From positions 1 to 14,040 of the forward strand of contig NZ_CALAGI010000098.1 in the NCBI RefSeq assembly GCF_937891315.1: a DNA stretch of 14,040 bases, written 5' to 3'. The DNA comes from an uncultured Amaricoccus sp. (GTDB lineage: Bacteria; Pseudomonadota; Alphaproteobacteria; Rhodobacterales; Rhodobacteraceae). The notes beneath the pieces are model-generated. The model saw nothing but the letters and a program-made list of their open reading frames with translations, had not been told where the DNA came from and searched no databases. The first letter of the stretch is position 1. Every line of letters begins with the position of its first letter. Position numbers and translations under genes: made by a program. Below are positions 6,235-13,539 of the stretch, piece after piece.

Positions 6235-7431
6235 ATGGGAGCCACCGCCGACGATTTCGACCTCGCCGCCGACGCATCGGGCGACCGTGTGCGCCGGGCG
6301 CGGTCCTTGCATCCCGACTCCCGCCGCGCCGTCGGCGAGGTTCGCGATCGGCTCGGCCCCGGCCCTTTCGCGCTGGTGGTCCTCTTTGTCTCGGCGAACC
6401 GGCTGCCTGACGAGGTCGCCGCCGCCGTGATGGAGCATTTCCCCGGACAGGTGGTGATCGGCGCCACGACGGCGGGTGAGATCGGCGACGAGGGATATCT
6501 CGATGGCGCGATCGTCGGCGTCGGGCTGCCGCTCGGCCACTTCCGGGCGCAGATCATGGTCATCAACGATCTCGACCGTTTTCCGGAGCATCTTTCGATT
6601 CAGGACGTGCTCCGCCTCCGCGGCGCGCTTGCCGGAATGGTGCCGAACTGGCCGAACGAATTCGTCTTCCTGCTCAGCGACGGCCTCTCGCTGATGGAGG
6701 ACCGGCTGGTGTCGGCGCTCGGCCCCGCGCTCGGCGGCGCGCCGCTCTTCGGCGGCTCGGCGGCGGACGGGGTCGACTTTCGCCGGACCTGCGTGCTCGC
6801 CGACGGCGCCTTCCGTCCGAACGTGGCGGTGCTCGCCTTCATCCGCACCAATTGCCGGGTCAAGGTGTTCCGCTTCGACCATCTGGTGCCGACCGACACC
6901 CGCATGGTGGTGACCGAGGCCGACCCCGCGAACCGGATCGTGCGCGAAATCAACGCCGAACCCGCCGCCCGCGCCTATGCCCGCGCGCTGGGGCGCGACC
7001 CCGACCAGCTCTCGCCCTTCATCTTCGCGGCGCATCCCGTGGTGGTGCGGATCGGCGGCGCGCATCATGTCTGCGCCATCCAGCGGGTGGAGCCGAACGG
7101 CGATCTGAAATTCTTCACCGCGATCGACGAGGGCCTGGTGCTGACGCTCGCCGAAGGGCAGGACATCGCCGCCCATCTCAAGCTATCGCTCGATGAACTC
7201 TCGCCCGAGGGTCCGCCCGAGGCGATCATCGCCTGCGAATGCATCCTGCGCCGGCTCGAGGTCGAGGAGACCCAGGTCAAGGTCGCGATGTCCGAGATGC
7301 TGGCGCGGCACAACGTCGTCGGCTTCAACAGCTATGGCGAGCAGCTGAACATGCTGCATGTAAATCAGACCTTCACCGGCGTCGCGATCTATCCGCCCCC
7401 CGCCGATCCGGCCGGACCGACCGGGCGATGA
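6235..7431 (+). CDS. nosP: FIST-domain protein, likely NosP-type nitric oxide sensor
   Basis: A 398-residue soluble protein made of FIST N- and C-terminal domains. Signatures are VVIGATTAGEIGDEGY (73-88), LFGGSAAD (171-178), VVGFNSYGEQ (361-370) and HVNQTFTGVAIY (375-386). Plain FIST proteins are viewed as small-ligand sensors. Those encoded beside a NahK-type hybrid kinase, as in Pseudomonas aeruginosa, were characterised as NosP, a haem protein that binds nitric oxide and controls the kinase. Here the stop codon overlaps the kinase ATG (ATGA, 7428-7431), which implies translational coupling and matches that pairing. Haem binding is not visible from sequence; conserved-looking histidines include His277/His278 and His375. 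The ATG at 6235 is 8 bp after the regulator stop with only a weak ribosome site, again suggesting coupled translation. The NosP assignment is by family and context. Confidence 0.82.
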   Translation: MGATADDFDLAADASGDRVRRARSLHPDSRRAVGEVRDRLGPGPFALVVLFVSANRLPDEVAAAVMEHFPGQVVIGATTAGEIGDEGYLDGAIVGVGLPLGHFRAQIMVINDLDRFPEHLSIQDVLRLRGALAGMVPNWPNEFVFLLSDGLSLMEDRLVSALGPALGGAPLFGGSAADGVDFRRTCVLADGAFRPNVAVLAFIRTNCRVKVFRFDHLVPTDTRMVVTEADPANRIVREINAEPAARAYARALGRDPDQLSPFIFAAHPVVVRIGGAHHVCAIQRVEPNGDLKFFTAIDEGLVLTLAEGQDIAAHLKLSLDELSPEGPPEAIIACECILRRLEVEETQVKVAMSEMLARHNVVGFNSYGEQLNMLHVNQTFTGVAIYPPPADPAGPTGR

Positions 7432-9650
7432 AGCCGCTGCTGCTCGATCCGGCCGACGACCTTGGCCAGCAGAATGCCAAGCTCCGGCGCATCGCCGAGG
7501 TGCTGATCGCCCGCGTCGAGCGCGAGATCGGCGAAAGCGGGCCGGGCTACGTGAATTTCCAGATGGCCGCCGCGCTGGAAGAACAGGTGCGGGCGCGGAC
7601 CAAGGATCTCGATGACACGCTGAAGATGCTGTCGATCGCCAACGCGCGGCTGAACGTGGCGCGGCAGGAGGCGGAGCAGGCGCGCAACGACCTGTTCGAC
7701 GCGATCGAGGCGGTGCAGGAGGGCTTCGCGCTCTTCGACCCGCAGGACGTGCTCATCATGTGCAACACCCGCTTTTCCGCGCAGATGCCCGACGTGGCGC
7801 CGCGGCTGGGGCCGGGGCTGAAGTTCGTGGACTATGTGCGGATGGTGGCGCGCAGTCGGCACCTGCAGATGGACGACGACGCGACCCGCGACGAATGGGC
7901 GCGCCAGCGGCTGCTCGACCACCGCAATCCACAAGCCGTCTTCGTGGTCGGACTGACCGACGACCGCTGGATCCAGGTCAGCGCCCATCGCAGCCCGTCG
8001 CAGGGCACCGCCGTCGTGCAGACCGACGTCACCGACATGGTCCGGCGCGAGCGCGAGGAGCGCGACCGCCTGCTCGACGACCAGGCTCGGCTGCTGCGTG
8101 CGACGCTCGACCATATCACCCAGGGCGTCGCGATCTTCGACGAGCGGCAGCGGCTCGCCGGCTGCAACCAGCGGCTGCGTCGGATGCTGTCGCTGCCAAT
8201 GCAGATGACGCAGGCCGGCGTCGATTCGCTGTCGATGTTCGGCTACATGCGGCACGGCGAGCGTTTCGCGCCGCTGGAGGGGCTGGACGAGCTCGTCGCC
8301 TGGACCAACGCGGCGGGCCGGCGCGAACCGCTGTCGCTGGCGCTGCGCCGCGGCGACGGTGCGATCCTCGACGTATTCTGCCAGGAGATGCCGGATCGCG
8401 GCTTCGTGATCAGCTTCACCGACATGACCGCCGAGCGCGAGGCCGTGGCGGCGATGCATCATGCGAACGAGACGCTGGAGCAGCGGGTGGCCGAGCGTAC
8501 CCGCGAGCTCGAAGCCGCGCGGGACGAGGCGGAGCGGGCGAACGCCTCGAAGTCGCGCTTCGTGGCGAGCGGCAGTCACGATCTGCTGCAGCCGCTGAAC
8601 GCCGCGAAGCTGTTCCTCTCGTCACTGTCGCATACGAAGCTCGATCCCGACCAGCGTGCCATCGCCGAGCGGATCCAGAGCGCCTTCGAAAGCGTCGAGA
8701 CCATCCTCGGCGCGCTGCTCGACATCTCGAACCTCGACATCGGCGCGGCCAGAGCCGAACTCACCTCGATGCCGATCGCGCCGCTGCTGCGCAGCATCGA
8801 TCAGGAGTTCCAGCCCCTCGCCCGCGAGCGCGGCCTGACCTTGCGGGTGATCCCGAGTTCGGCTTGGGTGGAGAGCGATCCTGCCTATCTGCGGCGCATC
8901 CTGCAAAATCTCGTGGTGAACGCGCTGCGCTATACAAGACACGGCAAGGTGCTGGTCGGCGCCCGCCGCCGCGGCGACAAGCTGCGGATCGAGATCTGCG
9001 ACACCGGCCCGGGCATTCCCCCCGATCGCTGGGCCGAGATCTTCCACGAATTCGTGCGTCTCGACACCTCGCCCGGCACGCCGCAGGGCATGGGGCTCGG
9101 GCTTGCCATCGTGGAGCGGGCCTGCGCGCTGCTCGACCACGCGCTCGAGCTCGAGTCCGAGCCCGGTCGCGGCACCCGCTTTACCGTGTCCGTGCCGATG
9201 TGCGAGGGCAGCGCTTCGTTCGGCGAGCCCGCGCATGACGCGGAGCGTCGTCCGCCGCCGCTCGACGACATGATCGTGGTGCTGATCGAGAACGATGACG
9301 AGGTGCGGGCGGCCATGGTCTCCGTGCTCGAGGACTGGGGCACCAGTCCTCTGGAATCCCGCGACCTCGCCGGGGCCGAGGCCCTGGTCGCCGACGTCGG
9401 CGTCGCGCCGGACGTCGTCATCGCCGACTATCTGCTCGACGGCGACGAAAACGGCCTCGACGCGATCGCCCGGATGCGGGCGCGCAACGGCAACGTGCCG
9501 GCGGTGATCGTCTCCGCCGACCGCTCGACCGAGCTGCGCGCCCGCGCGGCCCAGGCGAACGTCACGCTCCTGCACAAGCCGCTGGAGCTGCACCGACTGC
9601 AGGCGGTGCTGCAATGGGTGAAGAACGCCGCCGCGCAGAAGCGCGGCTGA
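7428..9650 (+). CDS. Soluble PAS-containing hybrid histidine kinase, NahK/ErcS'-like
   Basis: A 740-residue cytoplasmic sensor kinase with no membrane segment. Order: an N-terminal region typical of FIST-associated kinases (1-85, ending in a coiled coil), two PAS-like domains (about 86-205 and 220-335), a coiled coil (338-375), then HisKA with His384 in SHDLLQPLNA. The ATPase domain follows with N-box NLVVNAL (494-500), DTGPGIP (525-531) and GMGLGLAIV (554-562). A C-terminal receiver (about 614-733) has Asp623/624, Asp667 (IADYLLDG), Ser696 and Lys717. The start ATG overlaps the FIST stop. The receiver implies a phosphorelay or a self-inhibiting phosphate sink; no Hpt domain is encoded here. 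In Pseudomonas the equivalent kinase is controlled by NosP and signals through HptB. Here the co-transcribed LuxR-type regulator is an additional candidate target. Confidence 0.92.
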   Translation: MKPLLLDPADDLGQQNAKLRRIAEVLIARVEREIGESGPGYVNFQMAAALEEQVRARTKDLDDTLKMLSIANARLNVARQEAEQARNDLFDAIEAVQEGFALFDPQDVLIMCNTRFSAQMPDVAPRLGPGLKFVDYVRMVARSRHLQMDDDATRDEWARQRLLDHRNPQAVFVVGLTDDRWIQVSAHRSPSQGTAVVQTDVTDMVRREREERDRLLDDQARLLRATLDHITQGVAIFDERQRLAGCNQRLRRMLSLPMQMTQAGVDSLSMFGYMRHGERFAPLEGLDELVAWTNAAGRREPLSLALRRGDGAILDVFCQEMPDRGFVISFTDMTAEREAVAAMHHANETLEQRVAERTRELEAARDEAERANASKSRFVASGSHDLLQPLNAAKLFLSSLSHTKLDPDQRAIAERIQSAFESVETILGALLDISNLDIGAARAELTSMPIAPLLRSIDQEFQPLARERGLTLRVIPSSAWVESDPAYLRRILQNLVVNALRYTRHGKVLVGARRRGDKLRIEICDTGPGIPPDRWAEIFHEFVRLDTSPGTPQGMGLGLAIVERACALLDHALELESEPGRGTRFTVSVPMCEGSASFGEPAHDAERRPPPLDDMIVVLIENDDEVRAAMVSVLEDWGTSPLESRDLAGAEALVADVGVAPDVVIADYLLDGDENGLDAIARMRARNGNVPAVIVSADRSTELRARAAQANVTLLHKPLELHRLQAVLQWVKNAAAQKRG

Positions 9651-9789
9651 GCGCGGCCGCTCGCGACGCGGTTCACCGCTACCTATGGACAATTGCTTTC
9701 GCGTTTTTCGGGGCGCAGCGTCGGGCCAATGCGACGGTGGCCGATGGATTTGACGGCCAGAAACGATAGCCAAATGGAGGAGGAGTGAC

Positions 9790-10431
9790 ATGGGACTGCT
9801 GGCGAGTATTTTCGGCGGCGGTGCGACCGAGGCGCCGACCCGACCAGCGCCGACCTTCGCAGGCGTGAAGATCCATCCCGGTGTCGACAACGGCTTTCCG
9901 CCGGCGGTCCCCGGCTTCTCCGGCGGTACGCTGACCTGCAAGTGCAAGACCAATCCGGTCAAGGTGAAGGTGGCCGCCCAAACCGCGCATAACCACGTCT
10001 GCGGCTGCTCCAAATGCTGGAAGCCGAGCGGCGCGGTCTTCGCCCAGATCGCGGTCGTCGGCAAGGACAAGGTCTCGGTGCTCGAGAACGGCGACAAGCT
10101 CGCCATCATCGACACCGCGGCCGCCATCCAGCGCCACGCCTGCAAGGACTGCGGCACGCACATGTTCGGCCGCATCGAGAACACCGGCCATCCGTTCTAC
10201 GGCCTCGATTTCGTCCATACCGAACTCAGCTCCGAAAAGGGCTGGTCCCCGCCCGAATTCGCGGCCTTCGTCTCCTCGATCATCGAACAGGGCTATCAGC
10301 CGGCGAAGATGGACGGGGTCCGCGGCCGCCTGCGCGAACTGGGTCTCGAACCCTACGACTGCCTGTCGCCGGCGCTGATGGACGCGATCGCGACCCATAT
10401 CGCCAAGCAGAACGGCAAGCTGCCCGCCTGA
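9790..10431 (+). CDS. gfa: S-(hydroxymethyl)glutathione synthase (glutathione-dependent formaldehyde-activating enzyme)
   Basis: A 213-residue Gfa-type enzyme that accelerates condensation of formaldehyde with glutathione, the first step of glutathione-dependent formaldehyde oxidation. Zinc ligands of the family are present: Cys50 and Cys52 (TCKCKTNP), Cys71, Cys73 and Cys76 (VCGCSKCWKPSG), and Cys118 and Cys121 (ACKDCGTHMFGR). The blocks AQTAHNHVCGCSKCWKP, FYGLDFVHTELS, WSPPEFAAFVSSIIE and LRELGLEPYDCLSPALMDAIATHIAK are near-diagnostic. Family members usually begin close to the VKIHP motif (26-30 here), so this protein has about 20 extra N-terminal residues. The ATG is nevertheless preceded by an excellent GGAGGAGGAG. 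It follows the kinase operon on the same strand after 139 bp. The partner formaldehyde dehydrogenase is not in the window. Confidence 0.93.
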   Translation: MGLLASIFGGGATEAPTRPAPTFAGVKIHPGVDNGFPPAVPGFSGGTLTCKCKTNPVKVKVAAQTAHNHVCGCSKCWKPSGAVFAQIAVVGKDKVSVLENGDKLAIIDTAAAIQRHACKDCGTHMFGRIENTGHPFYGLDFVHTELSSEKGWSPPEFAAFVSSIIEQGYQPAKMDGVRGRLRELGLEPYDCLSPALMDAIATHIAKQNGKLPA

Positions 10432-10444
10432 CCAGCGAACCGAA

Positions 10445-10471
10445 GGCGGGAGGTCAATCGGAGCTCCCGCC
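10445..10471 (+). terminator. gfa: Hairpin after gfa
   Basis: GGCGGGAG at 10445-10452 pairs perfectly with CTCCCGCC at 10464-10471 around an 11-base loop, starting 14 bases after the gfa stop. It is in the right place to end the gfa transcript before the convergent phoB. No clear T-run follows. Confidence 0.5.
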
Positions 10472-10563
10472 CGCGGTCCCGGGCAGGTTTCCAAAGCAAG
10501 CTCGCGGAGGCGCCAGGGCCAAGGGTGGGCTGTCAGGCGAGATCGTGACGTGAGCCCTCGCGT

Positions 10564-11259
10564 TCAACCGGTGTAGGTTTCGTCCAATGCATAGCCGCTG
10601 GAGCGGACGGTGCGGATCGGATCCTTGTCGCCGCGGCGGTTCAGCGCCTTGCGCAGGCGGCCGACATGGACATCGACCGTCCGGCTCTCGACATAGACGT
10701 CCTGCCCCCAGACCCGGTCGAGCAGCTGCTCGCGCGAGAAGACCCGGCCGGGCCGCTGCATCAGCGTGTCGAGCAGGCGGAACTCGGTCGGTCCGAGATG
10801 CACCTCGCGCTTGCCGCGCCGGACGCGGCAGAGCTGGCGGTCGAGCACGATGTCGGCGAAGGTGGCCACATCGCCCGCGATCGCCGGCGCCGCACGGCGC
10901 AGCACGGCGCGCATCCGCGCCACCAGCTCGGACATCGAGAAGGGCTTGGTCACATAGTCGTCGGCGCCGATCCGCAGGCCGCGCACCCGGTCCTCCTCCT
11001 CGCCGCGCGCGGTAAGCATGATGACCGGGATCTCGCGGGTCTCGAGGCGGCTGCGCAATTGCCGGCAGAGCTCGATGCCCGAGACGTTCGGCAGCATCCA
11101 GTCGAGCAGCACCAGGTCGGGCTTCTCCTCGTCCACCGCCATCATCGCCTCGTCGCCGTCGGCCGAGGTGGCGACGGTGAATCCCTCCTTCTGGAGATTG
11201 TAGGCCAGAAGCGCGCTGATCGCCTCCTCGTCCTCGACGACCAGGATTTTCGCACACAT
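10564..11259 (-). CDS. phoB: Phosphate regulon response regulator PhoB (OmpR family)
   Basis: A 231-residue winged-helix response regulator of standard length. The receiver carries the acidic pair Asp10/Glu11, phospho-acceptor Asp53 (LLDWMLPNVSG), Thr83 (IMLTARGEEEDRV) and Lys105 (YVTKPFS). The C-terminal OmpR-type domain (about 130-228) has LGPTEFRLLDTLMQRPGRVFSREQLLDRVWG, then VYVESRTVDVHVGRLRKALN and the RTVRSSGYAL wing, very close to PhoB. It binds Pho boxes when phosphorylated by PhoR during phosphate limitation. The ATG is 14 bp after the phoU stop with GGGGAA in the gap, so the two are co-transcribed. It converges with gfa. Confidence 0.95.
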   Translation of the reverse strand: MCAKILVVEDEEAISALLAYNLQKEGFTVATSADGDEAMMAVDEEKPDLVLLDWMLPNVSGIELCRQLRSRLETREIPVIMLTARGEEEDRVRGLRIGADDYVTKPFSMSELVARMRAVLRRAAPAIAGDVATFADIVLDRQLCRVRRGKREVHLGPTEFRLLDTLMQRPGRVFSREQLLDRVWGQDVYVESRTVDVHVGRLRKALNRRGDKDPIRTVRSSGYALDETYTG

Positions 11260-11273
11260 GGGCCAGTTCCCCG

Positions 11274-11975
11274 TCAGCCGCGGATATAGTCGACGCCGGT
11301 CGGCTCGCCCTTCGGGCGATTGTCCCCGAGGGACTCGCCGCGGACGATGTAGTAGACCATCTCGGCGATGTGGGTCGTGTGGTCTCCGATGCGCTCGAGG
11401 TTCTTGGCGATGAACATGAGCTGCGCGCCGACCCCGATCAGCCGGCTGTCCTCGACCATGTAGGTCACCACCTCGCGGAAGATGGCGTTGTACATCTCGT
11501 CGATCTCGTAGTCCTGGTTCCAGATCTGCACGGCCATGTCCACGTCGCGGGCGGCGTGGGCGTTCAGAACGTTGCTGAGCTGGGTGAGGGTCTCGCGCCC
11601 CATCCGCACGATCGAGGTCGTCATCTTCATCTGCCGCGCCGAACTGAGCGGGATCGCCCGCTTGGCGATGTTCTTGGCAAGGTCGCCGATCCGCTCCAGC
11701 GTCGCCGCGATCTTCATCGCCGCGATCAGGACCCGCAGGTCGGCGGCCACCGGCTGGCGCAGGGCGATGATCCGCACCACCTGCTCCTCAAGGCCGATTT
11801 CCATCGAATCGAGCAGCTTGTCGCGATCGATCATCTCGCGCGCCAGTTGCGCGTCACGGCTCTGCACGGATTCGAGCGCCTTGGACAGCAGCTCCTCGCA
11901 CAGCCCGCCCATCTCGGAAATCTTCGCCTGGACCTGGATCAGATCTTCGTCAAAAGCCGAAACGATATGCGCCAT
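11274..11975 (-). CDS. phoU: Phosphate signalling regulator PhoU
   Basis: A 233-residue all-helical PhoU protein with the expected two repeats, each carrying the metal-binding ERIGD signature: Glu94-Asp98 (LERIGDLAKNIAKR) and Glu194-Asp198 (LERIGDHTTHIAEM). PhoU damps PhoR/PhoB signalling and Pst transport when phosphate is ample. The start is set at ATG 11975 (MAHIVSAFDEDL), which fits the family N-terminus and has a purine-rich GAGAGGGG upstream. The frame runs further back to 12236 but that part overlaps the phoR end and reads as non-coding. It is 112 bp after phoR and 14 bp before phoB. A candidate Pho box and -10 lie in the phoR-phoU gap. Confidence 0.95.
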   Translation of the reverse strand: MAHIVSAFDEDLIQVQAKISEMGGLCEELLSKALESVQSRDAQLAREMIDRDKLLDSMEIGLEEQVVRIIALRQPVAADLRVLIAAMKIAATLERIGDLAKNIAKRAIPLSSARQMKMTTSIVRMGRETLTQLSNVLNAHAARDVDMAVQIWNQDYEIDEMYNAIFREVVTYMVEDSRLIGVGAQLMFIAKNLERIGDHTTHIAEMVYYIVRGESLGDNRPKGEPTGVDYIRG

Positions 11976-12022
11976 GGCCGCGCCACCCCTCTCGTCCGCT
12001 TCCAGCGCGAACGTCTCGCGCA

Positions 12023-12066
12023 AGTATATGGATGGGTGCAACGCGCATGTTACAGTTTCAAGACGT
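12023..12066 (-). promoter_or_regulatory. Candidate Pho box and -10 element driving phoU-phoB
   Basis: On the minus strand, 12066-12049 reads ACGTCTTGAAACTGTAAC. It matches about 13 of 18 positions of the CTGTCAT-N4-CTGTAAC type Pho box by my count, with the second half perfect. A weaker third half-site, GCGTTGC, follows in the same 11-bp phase. Nine bases further on is TATACT (12028-12023), five of six to the -10 consensus. A transcript from here would have about 40 bases of leader before the phoU ATG. PhoB-bound half-sites at 11-bp spacing replacing a -35 box is the normal architecture. Confidence 0.45.
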
Positions 12067-12087
12067 TTTCGTGAATAGGCAAGCGCC

Positions 12088-13419
12088 TCAGGCCGAACGC
12101 AGATTCGCGCCCGCGTCGGATTCGGCTTCGGCAGGCGGGTCGGGGAGCGTCGCGCCGGCGCCGCTCGCGCGGGGCAGCCAGACGGTGAAGGCGCTGCCGG
12201 CGCCGGGGGTCGAGGCGATCTCGAGCTTGCCGCCATGGCGGTTCAGGATGTGCTTGACGATGGCGAGGCCGAGGCCGGTGCCGCCCTTGTCGCGGCTGTT
12301 GCTGACATTGACGCGGTAGAAGCGCTCGGTCAGCCGATGCAGGTGTTCGCGCGGGATGCCGGGACCGTCGTCGGCGATCGAGACGCCGTAGCGGCTGGGA
12401 TGAGCGCGGCTCTCCGACGCGGCGAAGACCCGCGCGACCGAGCCGGGTCCGCCGTATTTCAGGGCGTTGTCGATCAGGTTGGCAAAGACCTGGGCCAGCT
12501 GGTCGCGGTCGCCGACCACCGGCGCGCCAAACGGTTCGAGCTCGACGCGGAGCGTCGCCCGCTCGCGCTCGGCCACCGGCTGCAACGCCGCGCCGCTTTC
12601 GGCGGCGATCTGGTTCAGCGACCATTCCTCCACGGGCCGCAGATGTTCGGTCATCTCGATCCGGCTGAGCGACATGAGATCATCCACCAGCCGCTGCATC
12701 CTGCCCGCCTCGCGCGACATGATGCGCAGGAAGCGCTCCCGCGCCTCCGGATCCTCGCGGGCATGGTTCTGCAGTGTCTCGATATAGCCGATGACGGCGG
12801 CGAGCGGCGTGCGCAGCTCATGGCTGGCATTGGCGATGAAGTCCGACCGCGACTGCTCGGCGCGCCGCGCCTCGGTGCGGTCCTCGATCTGGGCGATCGC
12901 CTGCGTCTCGGTCCCGAAGCCGCCGCCGGGCGGCAGCAGCGCGACGCGCGCCTCGAACGAGCGCTCCTGATCGTGATGCGTGACGAACCGCGCTCCATGC
13001 TCGCCGCCGTCGGCCAGGGTCGCATTCACCGCCTCGACGAAGGCGGGGGCGCGGATCACGCTGGCATAGTGGGTATCAAGCCGCAGGCGAGGCAGCGCCG
13101 CCACGGCCGCCGAGTTCGCGAAGACGATCCGGCCGGTGCGCGAGATCACGAGGAGCGGCGTCGGCAGCTTCTCGAGAAGCGCGCGCGCGAAGACCTGCTC
13201 CTCCACCGGCTCGGGCGCGGAACCCGCGTCGCGCAGGGGCTCGCCCCGCCGCGGGTCGGCCGGCGCGGGTCGCCACCAGGGAATCGCCGCGCCGAGCGGG
13301 ACCAGCGCCGCGCCGATCAGGAACGCGATGAGCGGCGGCGGCGATGCCAGGACCACCAGCGCCATCGACGCGCCCGCCGCGATCAGCAGCGGCGGCTGAA
13401 ACCATTTCGGCTGGGACAC
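12088..13419 (-). CDS. phoR: Phosphate regulon sensor histidine kinase PhoR
   Basis: A 443-residue membrane kinase. Two hydrophobic segments at about 10-26 and 29-46 form a short hairpin with almost no periplasmic loop, as in PhoR proteins that sense phosphate through Pst/PhoU. A PAS domain follows (about 75-185; LEKLPTPLLVISRTGRIVFANSAA). HisKA has His200 (FIANASHELRTPLAAVIGYIETL), and the ATPase has NLIDNALKYG (314-323), DDGPGIP (350-356), ERFYRV (365-370) and GTGLGLAIVKH (380-390). The start is GTG at 13419 with GGAG a few bases upstream; it keeps the first membrane segment intact. It is divergent from the DUF1178 gene. The usual pstSCAB genes are not between it and phoU. Confidence 0.94.
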   Translation of the reverse strand: MSQPKWFQPPLLIAAGASMALVVLASPPPLIAFLIGAALVPLGAAIPWWRPAPADPRRGEPLRDAGSAPEPVEEQVFARALLEKLPTPLLVISRTGRIVFANSAAVAALPRLRLDTHYASVIRAPAFVEAVNATLADGGEHGARFVTHHDQERSFEARVALLPPGGGFGTETQAIAQIEDRTEARRAEQSRSDFIANASHELRTPLAAVIGYIETLQNHAREDPEARERFLRIMSREAGRMQRLVDDLMSLSRIEMTEHLRPVEEWSLNQIAAESGAALQPVAERERATLRVELEPFGAPVVGDRDQLAQVFANLIDNALKYGGPGSVARVFAASESRAHPSRYGVSIADDGPGIPREHLHRLTERFYRVNVSNSRDKGGTGLGLAIVKHILNRHGGKLEIASTPGAGSAFTVWLPRASGAGATLPDPPAEAESDAGANLRSA

Positions 13420-13483
13420 GTCGACTCCGCTTTTCCGGGGTGACGGTTCTTCTACCAGCGCGCGGCCGGATCACGAAGAGTGA

Positions 13484-13519
13484 TTGTCTTCATCGATCCG
13501 TCACATATCTAGGACGGAT
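13484..13519 (+). promoter_or_regulatory. Possible promoter and inverted repeat in the phoR/DUF1178 divergent spacer
   Basis: ATCCGT at 13496-13501 is inverted against ACGGAT at 13514-13519 with a 12-bp spacer. Overlapping it is a weak promoter-like pair: TTGTCT (13484-13489) and TATCTA (13506-13511), 16 bp apart and facing the DUF1178 gene. The spacer of 120 bp must hold both the phoR and DUF1178 promoters. No good Pho box was seen here. Confidence 0.25.
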
Positions 13520-13539
13520 AACAAGGAGACGCGGCTGCG

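Noticed and set aside
7239..7427. Upstream extension of the hybrid kinase into the FIST gene
   Set aside because: The extra residues are an out-of-frame reading of the FIST coding sequence; the ATGA overlap at 7428 is the natural coupled start.
8622..10184. Minus-strand frame of 520 codons spanning the kinase end and gfa start
   Set aside because: It crosses two well-supported plus-strand genes and matches no family.
11976..12236. Upstream extension of phoU by 87 codons
   Set aside because: The extension overlaps the end of phoR, has low-complexity Pro/Ala/Arg composition, and the PhoU family begins at the MAHIVSAF methionine.
12235..13443. Plus-strand frame of 402 codons opposite phoR
   Set aside because: Antisense shadow of phoR, which has every kinase motif.
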